64,000 nt of DNA from positions 2,914,001 through 2,978,000 of the forward strand of contig NZ_JASTLB010000001.1 in the NCBI RefSeq assembly GCF_030499535.1, given 5' to 3'. The position numbers were made by a program, and so were the translations under genes. Source of the stretch: Streptomyces sp. TG1A-8 (lineage in GTDB: Bacteria > Actinomycetota > Actinomycetes > Streptomycetales > Streptomycetaceae). The notes beneath the pieces were generated by a model. It was not told the origin of the DNA. It saw only the letters and a list, made by a program, of their open reading frames with translations, and ran no database searches. The first letter of the stretch is position 1. Every line of letters starts with the position of its first letter. Positions 26,732-36,975 of the stretch are shown here, piece after piece.

Positions 26732-27670
26732 ATGCTGCATCTGCGCCTGATCAGCCCGGCCGGCCGCACCGACGAGGTGGTCCGCCTGATCGAGGGGACC
26801 GTCGGCACCGCGCACCTCGTGGTGCTGCCCGGCGCCGCCCGCGATCCCGCCGGGGACGTCGTCCTGTGCGACGTGGCCCGCGAGGCCGGTGACGGACTCA
26901 TCGACGCGCTGGGCGGGCTGGGGCTGGCCGAGACGGGGGCGATCGCCGTCGAGGACATCGGCCTCTCGCTGTCCCGGCGCGCCGACGAGGCGGAGCGGGA
27001 GGCGCCGGGCGAGGGCGCGGACGCGGTGCTGTGGGAGCACCTGACCGACGCGACGCACGAGGAGTCGACGCTGTCGGTCACCTACCTCGCCTTCATCACG
27101 CTGGCCACGATGATCGCGGCCTGCGGCGTGGTGCTGGACAACGCCATCCTGGTCGTGGGCGCGATGGCGGTGGGCCCGGAGTTCGGTCCGCTGGCCGGCT
27201 TCTGCACGTCCCTGGTGCAGCGCCGGCCCCGGCTCGCCCTGCGCTCGCTGGTGACCCTGCTGGTGGGCTTCGCGGTGGCGATGGCGGTGACGGTCGGCTT
27301 CAGCCTGTTCATGGACGGCCTCGGCTTGTTCCACCGCTCCGGCCTGGAGGGCAGGCGTCCCAACACCGCGTTCGTGTACGCCCCCGACGCGTTCTCGTTC
27401 GTCGTCGCCGTGCTGGCCGGTGCCGCCGGCACCCTGTCCCTGACCTCCGCCAAGTCGGGCGCCCTGGTGGGCGTGGCCATCTCGGTGACGACGGTCCCGG
27501 CCGCCGCCAACGCGGCCGTGGCCCTGGCCTACGGCGACACGGGCCAGACGCTCGGCTCCACGAACCAGCTCCTGCTGAACCTGCTGGGCATCGTCCTGGC
27601 GGGCACCCTCACGCTGCTGGCCCAGAAGTGGTTCTGGTCCGGTCGGCGCCGGCGTCCCGGCGCCGGGTGA
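26732..27670 (+). CDS. DUF389 integral membrane protein
   Basis: A 312-aa protein with a soluble N-terminal domain (about 1-110, MLHLRLISPAGRTDEVVRLI) and six or so hydrophobic helices (YLAFITLATMIAACGVVLDN, AILVVGAMAVGPEFGPLAGF, LVTLLVGFAVAMAVTVGFSL, VAVLAGAAGTLSLTSAKSGA). The pattern is typical of DUF389/TIGR00341 proteins of unknown function. It starts 22 bp after coaA with GAAAGG before the ATG, likely cotranscribed. Confidence 0.9.
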   Translation: MLHLRLISPAGRTDEVVRLIEGTVGTAHLVVLPGAARDPAGDVVLCDVAREAGDGLIDALGGLGLAETGAIAVEDIGLSLSRRADEAEREAPGEGADAVLWEHLTDATHEESTLSVTYLAFITLATMIAACGVVLDNAILVVGAMAVGPEFGPLAGFCTSLVQRRPRLALRSLVTLLVGFAVAMAVTVGFSLFMDGLGLFHRSGLEGRRPNTAFVYAPDAFSFVVAVLAGAAGTLSLTSAKSGALVGVAISVTTVPAAANAAVALAYGDTGQTLGSTNQLLLNLLGIVLAGTLTLLAQKWFWSGRRRRPGAG

Positions 27671-27746
27671 GGAGCCCCGCCGGGGTGCGGGACCGCGCGG
27701 CCGGCCGCGGCCCGCGCGGGGCGGTTCCCGGCGCCCGGTCCCGTGC

Positions 27747-29105
27747 CTATCCCAGTGCCGACTTCACCGCGTCGGCGAGCCGTCCGGCGACGGACCGGGC
27801 CTGGTCGATGTCCGCGGCCTCGACCATCACCCGCACCAGCGGCTCGGTCCCCGAGGGACGCAGCAACACCCGCCCCGTCTCCCCCAGTTCCCGCTCCGCC
27901 TCGGCCACCGCGGCGGCCAGGTCGGCGGACGTGCGCACCCGCGAGCGGTCCACGTCGGGCACGTTGATCAGCACCTGCGGCAGCCGCTCCATCACGGAGG
28001 CCAGTTCCCGCAGCGGACGCCCGCTCTGCGCGACCCGCGCCGCCAGCAGCAGCCCCGTCAGCGTGCCGTCGCCGGTCGTCGCGTGGTCCAGGACGATCAC
28101 GTGCCCGGACTGCTCGCCGCCCAGGGCGAACCCGTGCCGCTTCATCTCCTCCAGCACGTACCGGTCGCCCACGGCCGTCTGCACGAGCCGGATCCCGGCC
28201 CGCTCCATGGCCAGCTTGAAGCCGAGGTTGGACATGACCGTGGCGACGACGGTGTCGGCCCGCAGCTCGGAGCGCTCGCGCAGCGCCAGCGCGAGCACGG
28301 CCAGGATCTGGTCGCCGTCCACCTCCTCGCCGGTGTGGTCCACGGCCAGGCAGCGGTCGGCGTCGCCGTCGTGGGCGATGCCGAGGTCCGCCCCGTGCTC
28401 GACCACGGCGGCCTTCAGCCGGTCGAGGTGGGTGGAGCCGCAGCCGTCGTTGATGTTGAGCCCGTCCGGCTCGGCGCCGATCGTGACGACCTGGGCGCCG
28501 GCCCGCGCGAACGCCTCCGGCGAGACCCCCGCGGCCGCGCCGTGCGCCTCGTCCAGGACGACCCTCAGGCCGTCGAGCCGGTTCGGCAGCACCGACAGCA
28601 GGTGGCCGACGTACTGCTCGAAGCCCTCCTCGTACGACCGCACGCGTCCGACGCCGGCGCCGGTCGGCCGCTCCCAGGGCTCGCCGTGGCGGTGGGAGTC
28701 GTAGACGGCCTCGATCCGGTCCTCCAGCTCGTCGGCGAGCTTGTGGCCGCCGCGGGCGAAGAACTTGATGCCGTTGTCGGGCATGGCGTTGTGGCTGGCG
28801 GAGAGCATCACGCCGAGGTCCGCGCCGAGCGCACCGGTCAGGTGGGCCACGGCGGGCGTCGGCAGCACGCCGACGCGCAGGACGTCCACGCCCGCGCTGG
28901 CCAGGCCCGCGACCACGGCGGCCTCCAGGAACTCCCCGGACGCGCGCGGGTCCCGCCCGACCACCGCCGTCGGCTTGTGGCCCTCGAAGGTGCCCGCCTC
29001 GGCCAGCACGTGCGCCGCCGCGACGGACAGGCCGAGCGCCATCTCGGCCGTCAGGTCCGCGTTGGCGACACCGCGCACGCCGTCCGTGCCGAAGAGTCGT
29101 CCCAC
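27747..29105 (-). CDS. glmM: Phosphoglucosamine mutase
   Basis: A 452-aa enzyme converting glucosamine-6-P to glucosamine-1-P, the step after GlmS. The phospho-serine loop is [20 protein letters not shown] near residue 103, the Mg site is [11 protein letters not shown], the sugar loop is [10 protein letters not shown] and the phosphate site is [15 protein letters not shown] 29105 has AGGAGG 5 nt upstream and gives the conserved [15 protein letters not shown] start; an upstream in-frame start at 29237 is not needed. Confidence 0.97.
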   Translation of the reverse strand: MGRLFGTDGVRGVANADLTAEMALGLSVAAAHVLAEAGTFEGHKPTAVVGRDPRASGEFLEAAVVAGLASAGVDVLRVGVLPTPAVAHLTGALGADLGVMLSASHNAMPDNGIKFFARGGHKLADELEDRIEAVYDSHRHGEPWERPTGAGVGRVRSYEEGFEQYVGHLLSVLPNRLDGLRVVLDEAHGAAAGVSPEAFARAGAQVVTIGAEPDGLNINDGCGSTHLDRLKAAVVEHGADLGIAHDGDADRCLAVDHTGEEVDGDQILAVLALALRERSELRADTVVATVMSNLGFKLAMERAGIRLVQTAVGDRYVLEEMKRHGFALGGEQSGHVIVLDHATTGDGTLTGLLLAARVAQSGRPLRELASVMERLPQVLINVPDVDRSRVRTSADLAAAVAEAERELGETGRVLLRPSGTEPLVRVMVEAADIDQARSVAGRLADAVKSALG

Positions 29106-29217
29106 TTGTCCTCCTGAGGAAGCGTCACTGCTGCTCGCATCATGCCAGGCACCAGAACATCCGATCACACCAGCCTTTGAGCGTCTTGTGTCGTTATACG
29201 CCCTTGGCCGGGATAAA

Positions 29218-29260
29218 CGAACGCCCCGGCAGCACACAGGGCGTGCCGCCGGGGCGTTCG
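29218..29260 (-). terminator. Terminator of rplM-rpsI
   Basis: A perfect 13-bp stem CGAACGCCCCGGC / GCCGGGGCGTTCG with a 17-nt loop sits 23 bp beyond the rpsI stop, ahead of glmM. Confidence 0.85.
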
Positions 29261-29282
29261 GGGTACAGCAGGCAGCTGCTGC

Positions 29283-29795
29283 TTAGCGCTTGCTGTACTG
29301 CGGGGCCTTGCGGGCCTTCTTCAGACCGGCCTTCTTGCGCTCGACCGCACGGTCGTCACGCGTGAGGAAGCCGGCCTTCTTCAGCGGGCCGCGGTTGTTG
29401 TCGACGTCGGCCTCGTTCAGGGCGCGGGCGACACCGAGGCGGAGCGCACCGGCCTGGCCGGAGACGCCGCCACCGGCGATGCGGGCGACGACGTCGTAAC
29501 GGCCTTCCAGCTCGAGCACCTTGAAGGGCTCGTTGACTTCCTGCTGGTGCACCTTGTTCGGGAAGTAGTCCTCGAGGGTGCGACCGTTGATCTTCCACTT
29601 GCCGGTGCCCGGGACGATCCGGACGCGGGCGATGGCGTTCTTGCGGCGGCCCAGGCCGGCGGCCGGCTGGGGCTCGCCGAAGCGGGAGGCCAGGGACTCC
29701 GAGGTGTACTCGCCCTCGACGGGGACCTCGGACTCGGTGGTGTAGCTGTCGATGTCAAGCTCTTCGAGCGGCTGCTCGGCAGTGGTCTCGGCCAC
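29283..29795 (-). CDS. rpsI: 30S ribosomal protein S9
   Basis: A 170-aa S9 with a long acidic actinobacterial N-terminal extension (about 40 residues, [20 protein letters not shown]) before the conserved core [34 protein letters not shown] and the terminal KAPQYSKR that reaches the ribosomal P site. Second gene of rplM-rpsI. Confidence 0.98.
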   Translation of the reverse strand: MAETTAEQPLEELDIDSYTTESEVPVEGEYTSESLASRFGEPQPAAGLGRRKNAIARVRIVPGTGKWKINGRTLEDYFPNKVHQQEVNEPFKVLELEGRYDVVARIAGGGVSGQAGALRLGVARALNEADVDNNRGPLKKAGFLTRDDRAVERKKAGLKKARKAPQYSKR

Positions 29796-29837
29796 GATTC
29801 TCCTCAGATTCTCTTCGGTCTTAGGGGGTGGCCGGAC

Positions 29838-30281
29838 TTACTGCGCGACCTGGGTGATCTCGAACGGCACCGGCTGCTGGGCGGCGTGCGGGTGCTGGTC
29901 ACCCTTGTAGACCTTCAGCTTCGAGAGCATCTGACGGCCCAGGGAGTTCTTGGGGAGCATGCCCTTGACGGCCTTCTCGACGGCCTTCTCGGGGTTCTTG
30001 TCGAGCAGCTCGTCGTAGCGGACGGAGCGCAGACCACCCGGGTAGCCGGAGTGGCGGTACGCCATCTTCTGGGTCCGCTTGTTGCCGGACAGGTGCACCT
30101 TGTCGGCGTTGATGATGATGACGAAGTCACCAGCGTCGACGTGCGGCGCGTAGATCGGCTTGTGCTTGCCCCGGAGAAGGGTGGCTGCGGTGGTGGCGAG
30201 ACGGCCCAGGACAACGTCCTGGGCGTCGATGACGTGCCACTGGCGCGTCACATCGCCGGGCTTGGGGCTGTACGTACGCAC
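29838..30281 (-). CDS. rplM: 50S ribosomal protein L13
   Basis: A 147-aa L13: [83 protein letters not shown] 30281 gives the family start. First gene of rplM-rpsI, which lies outside the main ribosomal cluster as in other actinobacteria. Confidence 0.98.
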   Translation of the reverse strand: MRTYSPKPGDVTRQWHVIDAQDVVLGRLATTAATLLRGKHKPIYAPHVDAGDFVIIINADKVHLSGNKRTQKMAYRHSGYPGGLRSVRYDELLDKNPEKAVEKAVKGMLPKNSLGRQMLSKLKVYKGDQHPHAAQQPVPFEITQVAQ

Positions 30282-30616
30282 GGTTCGTAGCCTTCGCTTC
30301 GAGTGAATGGTCCTAGACAAGGTCACCGAAACGATCACGACAGCCTAGACCGCACGGCGGCGACGCATACCGCGTACGTGGGGTCGCTGGTCATCGGCCC
30401 GGTGGACCGGTGTAAGGGCCCGTCCCGTGAGAATGAGCAAGCCAATACACAACGAAGAAGTAGGTTACCGGGGCGCACCCGGACGGGTCAAAACGAGCCC
30501 GCCGGAAATCCCGTCGGCCGAGATGTTCCCCCGTGTGCCGAAGGTCCCCCTATCGGCGGTCGCGGGCCCGCGCGCGGGCGCACCGGTACCGTTCGCCCCC
30601 CTCTAAGATGCGCCCC
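30282..30616. promoter_or_regulatory. Divergent upstream region of rplM
   Basis: These 335 bp have no gene and separate rplM from the divergent membrane-protein gene. A minus-strand TAGGCT at 30342-30347 is a good -10 for rplM, but its -35 (GTATGC) is poor, so the assignment is tentative. No repeats or RNA genes were seen. Confidence 0.45.
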
Positions 30617-31492
30617 ATGAGTTACGGGCAGGGGGGACCCCAGTCTCAGTGGGATCCCTGGAAACCGCATTCCCAGCAGCCCTGGAGCAGCGGCGACGAC
30701 GGGACTCCGGACTGGGCCGCGCTGGCGGAGGCCTCGGAGACCCGGAACAAGCGCCGCAGGCTGCTGTTCGTCGGCGGGGGCGTGCTGGCCACGGTCGTGG
30801 TCGGCACCGCCGTCGCGCTGGCCGTCGTGTCCGCGAACGGCGACGACGACGCCTCCGGCGACCCCACCGGCCTGCCCGCCACCGCCTCCGGGCCGAGCGG
30901 CTCGGCGTCCGCGCCGTCCTTCGCGCCCACCAGCGCCCCGCCGCCGCTGGACCCGAAGGACTTCGTGTCCAGCGCGAAGAAGGACACGGCGCCGCTGAGC
31001 CCCCGGACGCTCTTCCCGGGCACCCGGCTGACCATGGGCAGCACGGTGTACGAGAAGGGCCCCACGGCCGACACCAGGAGCTGCGCCTCGGCCGCGGGCG
31101 GCACCCTGCCGCAGGTCCTCACCGCCAACGGCTGCACCCGCCTGATGCGGGTCAGCTACGTGAAGGACGGCATCGCGGTCACGGTCGGCGTCGCCGTCTT
31201 CGACACCGAGGCCCAGGCCGCCCGGGCCAAGGCGCAGACCGACGACAGGAGCATCGTGCAGTCCCTGTCCGGCAAGGGCGTCAAGCCGTTCTGCAACTCC
31301 GCCGTCTGCCGCTCGACCAGGAACTCCTACGGCCGCTACGCCTACTTCACGATCGCCGGCTTCACCAGCGGCAAGGACGTGACCACGAAGGACGCGAAGG
31401 TCTTCGCCACCGGCAACGACCTGGCGGAGTTCACCTTCGACCAGATCCGCCGCCGCGGCGAGGCCCAGGCGTCGGCGGCGGCGGACCGGTAG
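30617..31492 (+). CDS. Membrane-anchored extracellular protein of unknown function
   Basis: A 291-aa protein: cytoplasmic Gln/Pro/Trp-rich N-terminus (MSYGQGGPQSQWDPWKPHSQ), one transmembrane helix at about residues 47-70 (LLFVGGGVLATVVVGTAVAL), a Ser/Pro/Ala linker, then an extracellular domain of about 170 residues containing four Cys (DTRSCASAAGG, LTANGCTRLM, KPFCNSAVCRSTR). The Cys probably form disulfides. The architecture is common in Streptomyces, but no function is known. Confidence 0.85.
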   Translation: MSYGQGGPQSQWDPWKPHSQQPWSSGDDGTPDWAALAEASETRNKRRRLLFVGGGVLATVVVGTAVALAVVSANGDDDASGDPTGLPATASGPSGSASAPSFAPTSAPPPLDPKDFVSSAKKDTAPLSPRTLFPGTRLTMGSTVYEKGPTADTRSCASAAGGTLPQVLTANGCTRLMRVSYVKDGIAVTVGVAVFDTEAQAARAKAQTDDRSIVQSLSGKGVKPFCNSAVCRSTRNSYGRYAYFTIAGFTSGKDVTTKDAKVFATGNDLAEFTFDQIRRRGEAQASAAADR

Positions 31493-31493
31493 C

Positions 31494-32345
31494 TCAGCAG
31501 CAGCTCGCCACCGGCAGCGAACGCTTGTTGCGGGCCTCCTTGCTGCGCGCGGCCAGGAGGTCGTCGGCGGGGTAGCCGACCTCCTCCAGGGTCAGGCCGT
31601 GCGGCCGTACGACGTGCACGGCGGAGTCGCGGACGCCCGCGGCCAGGACCTCGCCGGGCCACCGCGGGTCCCGGTGCCCGTCCCCGACGAACAGCAGCGC
31701 GCCGATCAGCGAGCGGACCATGTTGTGGCAGAACGCGTCCGCCCGGACGGTCGCCGTGACGATCCCGTCCGCCCCCCGCTCCAGGCGCAGCTCCTGCAGC
31801 GTGCGGATCGTCGTCGCGCCCTCGCGCCGTTTGCAGTACGCGGCGAAGTCGTGCTCGCCCAGCAGGGCCCGCGCCGCCTCGTTCATCGCGTCCACGTCGA
31901 GCGGCCAGTCGTGCCACAGGACGTGGTGGCGCAGCAGCGGGTCCACTCCGCCGGGGTGGTCGGTGATCCGGTAGGCGTACCGGCGCCACACGGCCGAGAA
32001 ACGGGCGTCGAAGCCCTCGGGGGCCTCGGCCAGCCGCCAGATCCGCACGTCCCGGGGCAGCCGCCCGGCGAGCCGCTTGAGCAGCTTCTCGCGGTGCTCC
32101 GCCCACAGGTGCCCGGGCAGGTCGACGTGCGCCACCTGTCCGCGCGCGTGCACCCCCGCGTCCGTCCGCCCCGCCACGGTCAGCTCGTGGGTCTCCCCCG
32201 ACCGGGTCACCGTCCGCAGGGCGTCCTCGATCTCCCCCTGCACGGTCCGCCTGCCGCCGGCCTGCTTGGCCCAGCCGTGGAAGGCGGTGCCGTCGTAGGA
32301 CAGGTCGAGGCGGACGCGGACGTGGCCGGGCTGTACTTCACTCAC
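31494..32345 (-). CDS. truA: tRNA pseudouridine(38-40) synthase TruA
   Basis: A 283-aa pseudouridine synthase with catalytic Asp in [20 protein letters not shown] and conserved [33 protein letters not shown] and [17 protein letters not shown]. It ends in an unusual Cys-Cys (PVASCC). Stop codons of truA and of the convergent membrane-protein gene are 1 nt apart. It is the last gene on the alpha side, 91 bp after rplQ. Confidence 0.97.
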   Translation of the reverse strand: MSEVQPGHVRVRLDLSYDGTAFHGWAKQAGGRRTVQGEIEDALRTVTRSGETHELTVAGRTDAGVHARGQVAHVDLPGHLWAEHREKLLKRLAGRLPRDVRIWRLAEAPEGFDARFSAVWRRYAYRITDHPGGVDPLLRHHVLWHDWPLDVDAMNEAARALLGEHDFAAYCKRREGATTIRTLQELRLERGADGIVTATVRADAFCHNMVRSLIGALLFVGDGHRDPRWPGEVLAAGVRDSAVHVVRPHGLTLEEVGYPADDLLAARSKEARNKRSLPVASCC

Positions 32346-32386
32346 ACGCAGATCCTCTCAAGCTCCGGTTGCTGCCGGGTACGCGA

Positions 32387-32418
32387 AAGCGGGCCCGCCC
32401 CGAAGGGCGAACCCGCTT
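32387..32418 (-). terminator. Hairpin between rplQ and truA
   Basis: AAGCGGG pairs with CCCGCTT and an inner CGCCC with GGGCG around a CGAA loop. It sits 18 bp beyond the rplQ stop and 41 bp before truA, so it terminates or attenuates the alpha operon ahead of truA. Confidence 0.75.
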
Positions 32419-32436
32419 GACGCGTCGGGCAGGGCC

Positions 32437-32952
32437 TCAGGCGTCCTTGGACTCCTCGGCGGCGGCCTCGTCGGCCGGCGCCTCGGTGGCCTCGGTCTCC
32501 TCGGACCTGGTGTCCTCGGCCTTGGCCTCGTCGGACTCCTTGACCGCGCGCTTGGTGGCGGCCTCGGCCTCGCCCACGGCCTTCTGCTGCACCGTCAGCG
32601 CCTCGACCAGCTCGATGACGGCCATGGGCGCGTTGTCGCCACGGCGGTTGCCGATCTTGGTGATGCGGGTGTAGCCACCGGGACGGTTCTCGTACCGCGG
32701 GCCGATCTCGGTGAAGAGCGTGTGGACGACGCTCTTGTCCGTGATCACCTGGAGCACCTGACGGCGGTTGTGGAGGTCGCCCTTCTTCGCCTTGGTGACC
32801 AGACGCTCGGCGTACGGACGCAGCTTGCGCGCCTTGGCCTCGGTGGTGGTGATGCGGCCGTGCTCGAACAGCGACTTCGCGAGGTTCGCGAGGAGCAGCT
32901 TCTCGTGCGCGGCGCTGCCGCCCAGGCGGGCACCCTTGGTGGGCTTCGGCAT
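32437..32952 (-). CDS. rplQ: 50S ribosomal protein L17
   Basis: A 171-aa L17: the normal core ([60 protein letters not shown]) is about 120 residues. It is followed by an acidic Glu/Ala tail ([20 protein letters not shown]) seen in actinobacterial L17. Last ribosomal gene of the alpha operon, 199 bp after rpoA. Confidence 0.97.
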   Translation of the reverse strand: MPKPTKGARLGGSAAHEKLLLANLAKSLFEHGRITTTEAKARKLRPYAERLVTKAKKGDLHNRRQVLQVITDKSVVHTLFTEIGPRYENRPGGYTRITKIGNRRGDNAPMAVIELVEALTVQQKAVGEAEAATKRAVKESDEAKAEDTRSEETEATEAPADEAAAEESKDA

Positions 32953-33125
32953 GGTTCTTCTCCTGTGTGTCTGCCCCGGCCGTATCAGGTACCGGGGTCA
33001 GTATCCGAGCAGGCGGTCGCCTGTCGGAGATCCGGGGCGTCCCCGAAGGGACACCCCGGAGGGGGCACGGGGTGCGGTGCGCGACCCCGTCGCCCGGAGG
33101 CGACGGGCCACGGCGCACCCGCGCC

Positions 33126-33151
33126 GGGTCCGGGCCGTCCGGCCCGGACCC
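33126..33151 (-). terminator. Hairpin immediately after rpoA
   Basis: A perfect 11-bp stem GGGTCCGGGCC / GGCCCGGACCC with a GTCC loop abuts the rpoA stop codon. It may stabilise the rpoA 3' end or attenuate rplQ; further GC hairpins fill the rest of the 199-bp gap. Confidence 0.7.
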
Positions 33152-34174
33152 CTAGTACTGCTCGGTCTCCACGAAACCGGCGTCGGCGTCGTCGTCGGCA
33201 CCGAACGCGTCCGCGGCGGCCGTCGGGTCGAATCCGGGCGGGCTGTCCTTCAGGGCCAGGCCCATGCCGGCCAGCTTCGCCTTGACCTCGTCGATGGACT
33301 TCGCACCGAAGTTGCGGATGTCCAGCAGGTCGGCCTCGGAGCGCGCGACCAGTTCGCCCACGGAGTGGATGCCCTCGCGCTTGAGGCAGTTGTAGGAGCG
33401 GACGGTGAGTTCCAGCTCCTCGATCGGCAGCGCGAGGTCGGCGGCCAGGGCGGCGTCCGTGGGGGACGGGCCCATGTCGATGCCCTCGGCGTCGATGTTC
33501 AGCTCGCGGGCGAGACCGAACAGCTCGACCAGCGTCTTGCCGGCGGAGGCCATGGCGTCGCGCGGACGCATCGCCTGCTTGGTCTCGACGTCGACGATCA
33601 GCTTGTCGAAGTCGGTGCGCTGCTCGACACGCGTGGCCTCGACCTTGTACGTGACCTTGAGGACCGGCGAGTAGATGGAGTCGACCGGGATGCGGCCGAT
33701 CTCCTGGCCCACCTGCTTGTTCTGCACGGCGGAGACGTAACCGCGACCGCGCTCGACGGTCAGTTCCATCTCCAGCTTGCCCTTGCCGTTGAGCGTGGCG
33801 AGGACCAGGTCGGGGTTGTGCACCTCGACACCGGCCGGGGGCGCGATGTCGGCGGCGGTGACCAGACCCGGGCCCTGCTTGCGCAGGTACATCACGACCG
33901 GCTCGTCGTGCTCCGAGGAGACGACCAGCTGCTTGATGTTGAGGATCAGGTCGGTGACGTCCTCCTTGACGCCCGGCACGGTGGTGAACTCGTGCAGGAC
34001 GCCGTCGATGCGGATGCTGGTGACGGCGGCACCGGGGATCGACGACAGGAGGGTGCGGCGGAGGGAGTTGCCGAGGGTGTAGCCGAAGCCCGGCTCCAGC
34101 GGCTCGATCACGAACCGGGAGCGGAACTCGTCGACGACCTCTTCGGTCAACGAGGGACGCTGAGCGATCAGCAT
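33152..34174 (-). CDS. rpoA: RNA polymerase subunit alpha
   Basis: A 340-aa alpha subunit. The N-terminal assembly domain has [20 protein letters not shown] and [20 protein letters not shown]; the C-terminal DNA/activator-binding domain has [20 protein letters not shown] and [20 protein letters not shown]; an acidic tail follows. In the order infA-rpmJ-rpsM-rpsK-rpoA-rplQ; rpsD is not between rpsK and rpoA, as usual in Streptomyces. Confidence 0.99.
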   Translation of the reverse strand: MLIAQRPSLTEEVVDEFRSRFVIEPLEPGFGYTLGNSLRRTLLSSIPGAAVTSIRIDGVLHEFTTVPGVKEDVTDLILNIKQLVVSSEHDEPVVMYLRKQGPGLVTAADIAPPAGVEVHNPDLVLATLNGKGKLEMELTVERGRGYVSAVQNKQVGQEIGRIPVDSIYSPVLKVTYKVEATRVEQRTDFDKLIVDVETKQAMRPRDAMASAGKTLVELFGLARELNIDAEGIDMGPSPTDAALAADLALPIEELELTVRSYNCLKREGIHSVGELVARSEADLLDIRNFGAKSIDEVKAKLAGMGLALKDSPPGFDPTAAADAFGADDDADAGFVETEQY

Positions 34175-34320
34175 GTGTGGATCAGATCCTTCTTTCGTGG
34201 ACGCCCGCTATTTGACGTCCGACGGGGACCGCACCCGTGCGGGGCGCGGGTACTGCAAGGGTACGGGCGGCACGGCTCCTCGCGGAGGCGTGCCGCCCGG
34301 ACCCCGGGGACCGGCCGGCC

Positions 34321-34725
34321 TCAGACGCGGCGGCGCTTCGGCGGGCGGCAGCCGTTGTGCGGGGTCGGGGTGACGTCCTGGATGGAGCCGACCTCGAGGC
34401 CCGTGGCCTGCAGGGAGCGGATCGCGGTCTCACGACCGGAACCCGGGCCCTTGACGAACACGTCGACCTTGCGCATGCCGTGCTCCTGGGCGCGGCGGGC
34501 GGCCGACTCGGCGGCCATCTGCGCGGCGAACGGCGTGGACTTCCGGGAGCCCTTGAAGCCGACGTGACCGGCGGAGGCCCAGGAGATCACGTTGCCGGAG
34601 GGGTCCGTGATCGACACGATGGTGTTATTGAACGTGCTCTTGATGTGCGCGTGGCCGTGAGCGACGTTCTTCTTTTCCTTGCGGCGCACCTTCTTGGCAG
34701 CGCCCTGACGTCCCTTGGGGGGCAT
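34321..34725 (-). CDS. rpsK: 30S ribosomal protein S11
   Basis: A 134-aa S11: [60 protein letters not shown], and the C-terminal [16 protein letters not shown]. The gap to rpoA is 146 bp. Confidence 0.99.
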   Translation of the reverse strand: MPPKGRQGAAKKVRRKEKKNVAHGHAHIKSTFNNTIVSITDPSGNVISWASAGHVGFKGSRKSTPFAAQMAAESAARRAQEHGMRKVDVFVKGPGSGRETAIRSLQATGLEVGSIQDVTPTPHNGCRPPKRRRV

Positions 34726-34790
34726 CCTTTATCTCCTACGGGAGGTGGTCGGTCCTACAGCGAAGACCGTGGACAGGTGTCCGCTGCGGA

Positions 34791-35171
34791 CTACTTCTTG
34801 CCCGGCTTCTTCTTGCCGGCGATGGCGCGACGCGGGCCCTTGCGGGTACGGGCGTTGGTGCTGGTGCGCTGACCGCGGACGGGCAGACCGCGACGGTGAC
34901 GGAGACCCTGGTAGGTACCGATCTCGACCTTGCGGCGGATGTCGGCCTGGATCTCGCGACGGAGGTCACCCTCGGTCTTGATGTTGCTGTCGACGTACTC
35001 GCGGATGGCGACCAGCTGCTCTTCGGTCAGGTCGCGGACGCGGGTGTTCGGGTCGACGCCGGTCGCAGCCAGCGTCTCCTTCGAGAGGGTCCGGCCGATG
35101 CCGAACACGTAGGTGAGGGCGATCTCCACGCGCTTGTCGCGCGGGATGTCGACACCGGAAACGCGTGCCAT
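34791..35171 (-). CDS. rpsM: 30S ribosomal protein S13
   Basis: A 126-aa S13: [40 protein letters not shown], and [20 protein letters not shown] near the C-terminus. It lies 198 bp after rpmJ and 65 bp before rpsK. Confidence 0.99.
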   Translation of the reverse strand: MARVSGVDIPRDKRVEIALTYVFGIGRTLSKETLAATGVDPNTRVRDLTEEQLVAIREYVDSNIKTEGDLRREIQADIRRKVEIGTYQGLRHRRGLPVRGQRTSTNARTRKGPRRAIAGKKKPGKK

Positions 35172-35369
35172 TCAATGGCTCCTGGTGAATCTTCGGAGGT
35201 CTGCCACAGGACCGGCTCCCGGCCCGCCGTACCAGGTACGGACCGGGTCCCCGGCCTCCGACCGGGGGTGTCGAGCCGCGATGCCGCTCGGGCCCTGCGT
35301 ATGAACATATTCAGCTCGCGTCGCGCGAAACTCTGCGATAGCGGTGCAGAGGGAGCGGTCGGTCGTGCG

Positions 35370-35483
35370 TCAGCCCTGGCGCTGCTTGTGGCGCGGGTTC
35401 TCGCAGATGACCATGACCCGGCCGTGACGGCGGATCACCCTGCACTTGTCGCAGATCTTCTTGACGCTCGGCTTGACCTTCAT
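35370..35483 (-). CDS. rpmJ: 50S ribosomal protein L36, zinc-binding form
   Basis: A 37-aa [23 protein letters not shown] ... [10 protein letters not shown]. The zinc ligands C11, C14, C27 and H32 are all present, so this is the C+ form. The position between infA and rpsM is canonical. Confidence 0.98.
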   Translation of the reverse strand: MKVKPSVKKICDKCRVIRRHGRVMVICENPRHKQRQG

Positions 35484-35542
35484 GGGGTGAGGTTCTCCGG
35501 GTCAGTGCCATCGCTCCGGGAGGCCCGGGGCTCGGGCAAGAT

Positions 35543-35764
35543 CTACTTGTACCGGTAGACGATCCGGCCACGCGTCAGGTCGTACGGAGACAGCTCCACC
35601 ACGACCCGGTCGTCAGGGAGGATGCGGATGTAGTGCATGCGCATCTTGCCGCTGATGTGTGCCAGGACCTGGTGGCCGTTCTGGAGCTCGACCTTGAACA
35701 TGGCGTTCGGCAGAGACTCGACGACAGTGCCCTCGATCTCGATGGCACCTTGCTTCTTGGCCAC
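35543..35764 (-). CDS. infA: Translation initiation factor IF-1
   Basis: A 73-aa OB-fold protein ([57 protein letters not shown]) that occupies the ribosomal A site during initiation. GTG 35764 gives the family start. A minus-strand TAGACT at 35857-35862 about 95 bp upstream may be the -10 of the alpha operon; its -35 is poor, so this is tentative. Confidence 0.98.
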   Translation of the reverse strand: MAKKQGAIEIEGTVVESLPNAMFKVELQNGHQVLAHISGKMRMHYIRILPDDRVVVELSPYDLTRGRIVYRYK

Positions 35765-35965
35765 GCTTCGCCCTTCGAATCGACTACCTTGATCGACTCT
35801 CATGCTTTCCCTCGCGGGAGCATGCGGACATGCGGGTGCACGAGAGCCGACGAGTCAGTCTACGTCAGCGCACCCGGAAAAACGAATCGGGGAAGTCTGC
35901 CCCGTGCCGCCGCGCCCTAAGCCAAAGGACCGGGAGCGACCTGCGCACCGTGCTCACGCGACCGC

Positions 35966-36000
35966 GCCGGCCCGGGGGACCTCACGGCCTCCGGGCCGGC
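35966..36000 (-). terminator. Terminator of secY-adk-map
   Basis: A 10-bp stem GCCGGCCCGG / CCGGGCCGGC with a 15-nt loop lies 16 bp beyond the map stop, upstream of infA. Confidence 0.72.
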
Positions 36001-36015
36001 GGTCGCGGCCCGCGG

Positions 36016-36852
36016 TCACGCGAGGGGGTCGGGTGCCGCCGTGACGCCGTGCTCCGCCAGCTTCGCCCTGCCGCCGTCCGGGGCCGTCAGGACCAGGGGG
36101 CCCTCCTCGGTGAGGGCGACCGAGTGCTCCCAGTGGGAGGACCAGGTGCCGTCCGTGGTGATGACCGTCCAGTCGTCTTCCAGGACCTCGGTGCGGGGGG
36201 TGCCGAGGGAGACCATCGGCTCGATCGCCAGGCAGAAGCCGGGCACCAGCTTGGGGCCCTTGCCGCGGCGGCGGTCGACGTAGTTCAGCAGGTGCGGGTC
36301 CATGTGCATCTCGGTGCCGATGCCGTGGCCGCCGTAGTCCTCGATGATGCCGTAGCGGCCGCCGCCCGGCTTGGGCTGGCGGCGGATGTACGTCTCGACG
36401 GCCCGGGAGATGTCGACCAGCCGGTTGCCCTGCTTCATGGCCGCGATGCCGGCCCACATCGACTCCTCGGTCACCCGGGACAGCTCGATCAGCTCGGGGG
36501 CGTGCCCGGAGCCCACGAAGGCCGTGTAGGCCGCGTCGCCGTGCCAGCCGTCGACGATCGCACCGCAGTCGACGGAGATGATGTCGCCGTCCTTGAGGAC
36601 GACGTCGCCGGAGGGGATGCCGTGGACGACCACGTCGTTCACGGAGGTGCAGATGGTGGCGGGGAAGCCGCCGTAGCCCAGGAAGTTCGACTTGGCGCCG
36701 TGTTCGGCGAGCACCTTGCGGGCGACCTCGTCCAGGTCCCCGGTGCTGGCGCCGGGCACCGCGGCCTCCCGGGTGGCCGCGTGGATCGCGGCGACGACCA
36801 GCCCTGCCGCCCGCATCTTCGCGATCTGCTCGGGGGTCTTGATCTGCACCAT
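36016..36852 (-). CDS. map: Type I methionine aminopeptidase
   Basis: A 278-aa enzyme that removes the N-terminal Met from nascent proteins. Metal ligands are seen in ISVDCGAIVDGWHGDAAYTA, GGHGIGTEMHMDPHL, LAIEPMVSLG and LTEEGPLVLTAPDG. ATG 36852 gives the standard MVQIKTPEQIAKMRAAGLVV; an upstream GTG at 36879 is possible. Third gene after secY and adk. Confidence 0.97.
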   Translation of the reverse strand: MVQIKTPEQIAKMRAAGLVVAAIHAATREAAVPGASTGDLDEVARKVLAEHGAKSNFLGYGGFPATICTSVNDVVVHGIPSGDVVLKDGDIISVDCGAIVDGWHGDAAYTAFVGSGHAPELIELSRVTEESMWAGIAAMKQGNRLVDISRAVETYIRRQPKPGGGRYGIIEDYGGHGIGTEMHMDPHLLNYVDRRRGKGPKLVPGFCLAIEPMVSLGTPRTEVLEDDWTVITTDGTWSSHWEHSVALTEEGPLVLTAPDGGRAKLAEHGVTAAPDPLA

Positions 36853-36975
36853 GGGGGGCCTGCGCTCTCCGTCACTCACGTCGACTGGGTTACCAACACA
36901 ACAGTACGGCCGCGGCGCCCTGGGGGTTCCCCCGGACGGGTCCGGGGAGGGCGCCGCGGCCGGAGGAACCGCGAT

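Noticed and set aside
30282..30616. Ribosomal-protein leader element like that of rpsJ/rpsL in front of rplM
   Set aside because: The CCGACC-GCGTG-GGTCGG element is absent from this leader.
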